Under the pieces are notes generated by a model, which did not search any database, was not told the DNA's origin, and saw nothing but the letters and a program-made list of their open reading frames with translations. A stretch of DNA of 64,000 nt. Source: an uncultured Eubacteriales bacterium. GTDB taxonomy: Bacteria; Bacillota; Clostridia; Oscillospirales; Acutalibacteraceae. Position 1 is the first letter of the stretch; each line of letters opens with the position of its first letter. The position numbers and the translations under genes were made by a program. The stretch spans positions 53,375 through 117,374 of the forward strand of contig CAKVAX010000005.1 in assembly GCA_934725425.1 (NCBI GenBank). The letters are read 5' to 3'. Shown here in pieces: positions 62,917 through 64,000 of this stretch.

Positions 62917-63243
62917 TTAGGTTATATTTATATTATAACACAAATTTAATGAAAAATCAATATTATTTTTGTTTTTAATTTTCCTGTACAAATATTTTAC
63001 GCCCTCAAAAGCCCCGATGGAAATAGCAGAATAAGAAATCATTCCTACTAAAAATCCTCTCGGCATTGATTGTTCGCCGCTGCGTAATGTGTTTTCCTCA
63101 GATACAACCGAATCATGTGCAGCCTCATAAGTGAGTTGATAAGGCATTTTAAGTCCTTCTCCAAAAGATTTCACGTCTTTAAGAATTTGGGATTTTCTTT
63201 CACTGCTTATACTTCCATGTGCAAGTTTGTTTAACACTTCCAT
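62917..63243 (-). CDS. Leader-type membrane peptide C, GG site lost
   Basis: 108 aa. Aligns with peptide A (NKLAHGSISSERKSQILKDV against NELALENVVGGIKRKIPQGV), but the double glycine is replaced by SS. It retains the EAAHDSVV segment, the membrane helix (FLVGMISYSAISIG), the cluster motif (IGAFEGVKYLYRKIKNK) and the promoter-encoding C-terminal extension. Without GG it may not be processed; it could be a decaying copy or a resident partner. SD AAAGGAG. Confidence 0.7.
   Translation of the reverse strand: MEVLNKLAHGSISSERKSQILKDVKSFGEGLKMPYQLTYEAAHDSVVSEENTLRSGEQSMPRGFLVGMISYSAISIGAFEGVKYLYRKIKNKNNIDFSLNLCYNINIT
62932..62960 (-). promoter_or_regulatory. Promoter of peptide B inside gene C
   Basis: Minus strand: -35 TTGATT (62960-62955), 17-nt spacer, -10 TATAAT (62937-62932). 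Almost identical to the promoter at 62594-62622. Confidence 0.7.
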
Positions 63244-63346
63244 ATTAGTTGTCTCCTTTTATATTACAATAAAATTTTAATGAAGCTTAATATAAGGTTA
63301 GCACGCTACGCTTTAACATGAATTGTATCTAAAAATTTGCTAATAT

Positions 63347-63634
63347 TTATTCCAAAGTGAACTTTGCTGCTTCCCATAACCCGATTATTGTCATTGCTAC
63401 TACTGCCATTCCTACGGCTTCTCCTGCTCTATGAGCGGGTGTATACTTACAAGATTTTTTTAAATTCTTACCTGTGACGACATTTGACACAGTTTTATAT
63501 GCTCTTTTGGGGAATTTACAAACTCCTTTCATAAACTCCTCGTTACGAGTATCATTTTCTTCCGGAACATTGTTATCACCGGTCAGAGCTCCTCCCACAA
63601 CTGCACTTAAGCTTTGTTCATCTAATTTAATCAT
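63347..63634 (-). CDS. Double-glycine leader membrane peptide D
   Basis: 95 aa. Leader MIKLDEQSLSAVVGG. The mature part is more distant: an acidic region (DNNVPEENDTRNEE), KRAYKTVSNVVTG, then membrane helix GEAVGMAVVAMTIIG and a shortened, diverged version of the tail (LWEAAKFTLE). Two Cys (GVCKF, KSCKY). First gene of the cluster. SD GGGAGCGAG. Confidence 0.72.
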   Translation of the reverse strand: MIKLDEQSLSAVVGGALTGDNNVPEENDTRNEEFMKGVCKFPKRAYKTVSNVVTGKNLKKSCKYTPAHRAGEAVGMAVVAMTIIGLWEAAKFTLE

Positions 63635-63657
63635 ATCTCTCGCTCCCTTCTATCGTA

Positions 63658-63686
63658 ATTATAACATAAGTTAAACAAAAAAACAA
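63658..63686 (-). promoter_or_regulatory. Promoter of the second GG-leader cluster
   Basis: Minus strand: -35 TTGTTT (63686-63681), 17-nt spacer, -10 TATAAT (63663-63658), 24 nt before gene D. Confidence 0.55.
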
Positions 63687-63764
63687 CAATATTTTTTATA
63701 TTGTACAAAAATAATTTGAAAATTTTTAAAAAGTGAATTAAATAAAAAATATAAAAATAAATGC

Positions 63765-63793
63765 TTGACAATATTTTTAATTGATGATATTAT
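63765..63793 (+). promoter_or_regulatory. Promoter of tRNA-Val-Asp
   Basis: -35 TTGACA (63765-63770), 17-nt spacer, -10 TATTAT (63788-63793). Confidence 0.78.
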
Positions 63794-63835
63794 TTATCAT
63801 GTTGAAACGTGAAAGACGAAAAAGTATCATGTTTT

Positions 63836-63912
63836 GGGAGCATAGCTCAGTTGGTTAGAGCACTTGCCTTACAAGCAAGGGGTCATAGGTTCGAGTCCTA
63901 TTGTTCCCACCA
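63836..63912 (+). tRNA. tRNA-Val(TAC)
   Basis: 77 nt with encoded CCA. Acceptor GGGAGCA/TGTTCCC, anticodon stem CTTGC/GCAAG around CTTACAA. Confidence 0.96.
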
Positions 63913-63923
63913 CTATTAAATAT

Positions 63924-64000
63924 GGCCCGGTAGTTCAGTTGGTTAGAACGCTAGCCTGTCACGCTAGAGGTCGACGGTTCGAGCCCGTTCCGGGTCGCCA
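63924..64000 (+). tRNA. tRNA-Asp(GTC)
   Basis: 77 nt reaching the window edge, CCA included. Acceptor GGCCCGG/CCGGGTC, anticodon stem CTAGC/GCTAG around CTGTCAC. The tRNA array may continue beyond the window. Confidence 0.95.

Noticed and set aside
62594..62960. Repeated AT-rich segments as CRISPR or insertion element
   Set aside because: Only two copies, explained by duplication of a gene end plus promoter.

Overview
The window is AT-rich DNA from an endospore-forming Bacillota, most likely an anaerobic Clostridia-type bacterium. This rests on SpoIIE, SpoVAD, a 27-residue SpoVM, SpoVD, CwlD and a YlmC/YmxH protein, together with AddAB (not RecBCD), a DnaD/DnaI-type primosome pair, frequent TTG/GTG starts and strong Shine-Dalgarno (SD) sequences. 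No phage, insertion sequence or CRISPR array is visible.

Layout. 1-2.1 kb: three back-to-back hairpins, then a HindIII-like restriction-modification operon. 2.1-11.4 kb: housekeeping and envelope genes (53-aa membrane protein, P-type ATPase, YlmC/YmxH, a secreted protein built of four degenerate repeats, hemolysin-III family protein, cwlD, an orphan, radA). 11-18.3 kb: small secreted protein, addA and addB on the minus strand. 18.4-21.1 kb: eight tandem double-glycine-leader proteins, followed by a lipoprotein with a duplicated domain. 22.3-28.5 kb: tRNA-Pro, spoIIE, a sigma-region-4-like pair, an XRE regulator with an apparent ATC start, spoVM, an orphan and spoVAD. 28.8-36.4 kb: minus-strand cell-wall block spoVD-mraY-ftsW-murG running into a NifU-like scaffold gene and a GGGtGRT-family gene. 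36.5-41.6 kb: rpsL-rpsG-(small secreted protein)-fusA, then tuf with its own promoter and a folded leader. 41.6-42.1 kb: a frame-disrupted double-glycine zinc-ribbon gene. 42.2-53.3 kb: metK-pheS-pheT, rpsO, pnp, a glycosyltransferase, lepA, hemW. 53.3-55.6 kb: tRNA Met, Glu, Val and Ile2 with a decayed tRNA copy and small genes. 55.8-62.2 kb: flippase, mazG, HU, two paralogous secreted proteins, dnaD-like and dnaI-like genes. 62.2-63.7 kb: a second cluster of four leader-type peptides with a shared membrane segment. 63.8-64.0 kb: tRNA-Val and tRNA-Asp.

The most unusual content is the double-glycine (GG) leader proteome at three loci: an eight-gene array whose mature parts share a short 'KW...F-T-K-E-E-A-E' domain, a frame-disrupted zinc-ribbon protein, and a four-gene array ending in a conserved 'IGAYEGGKYLYRKIKNK' membrane motif. 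No peptidase-containing ABC transporter, immunity gene or modification enzyme lies beside any of them, so they probably share an exporter encoded elsewhere. Two array promoters carry the same palindrome just after the -10 box, which suggests dedicated regulation.
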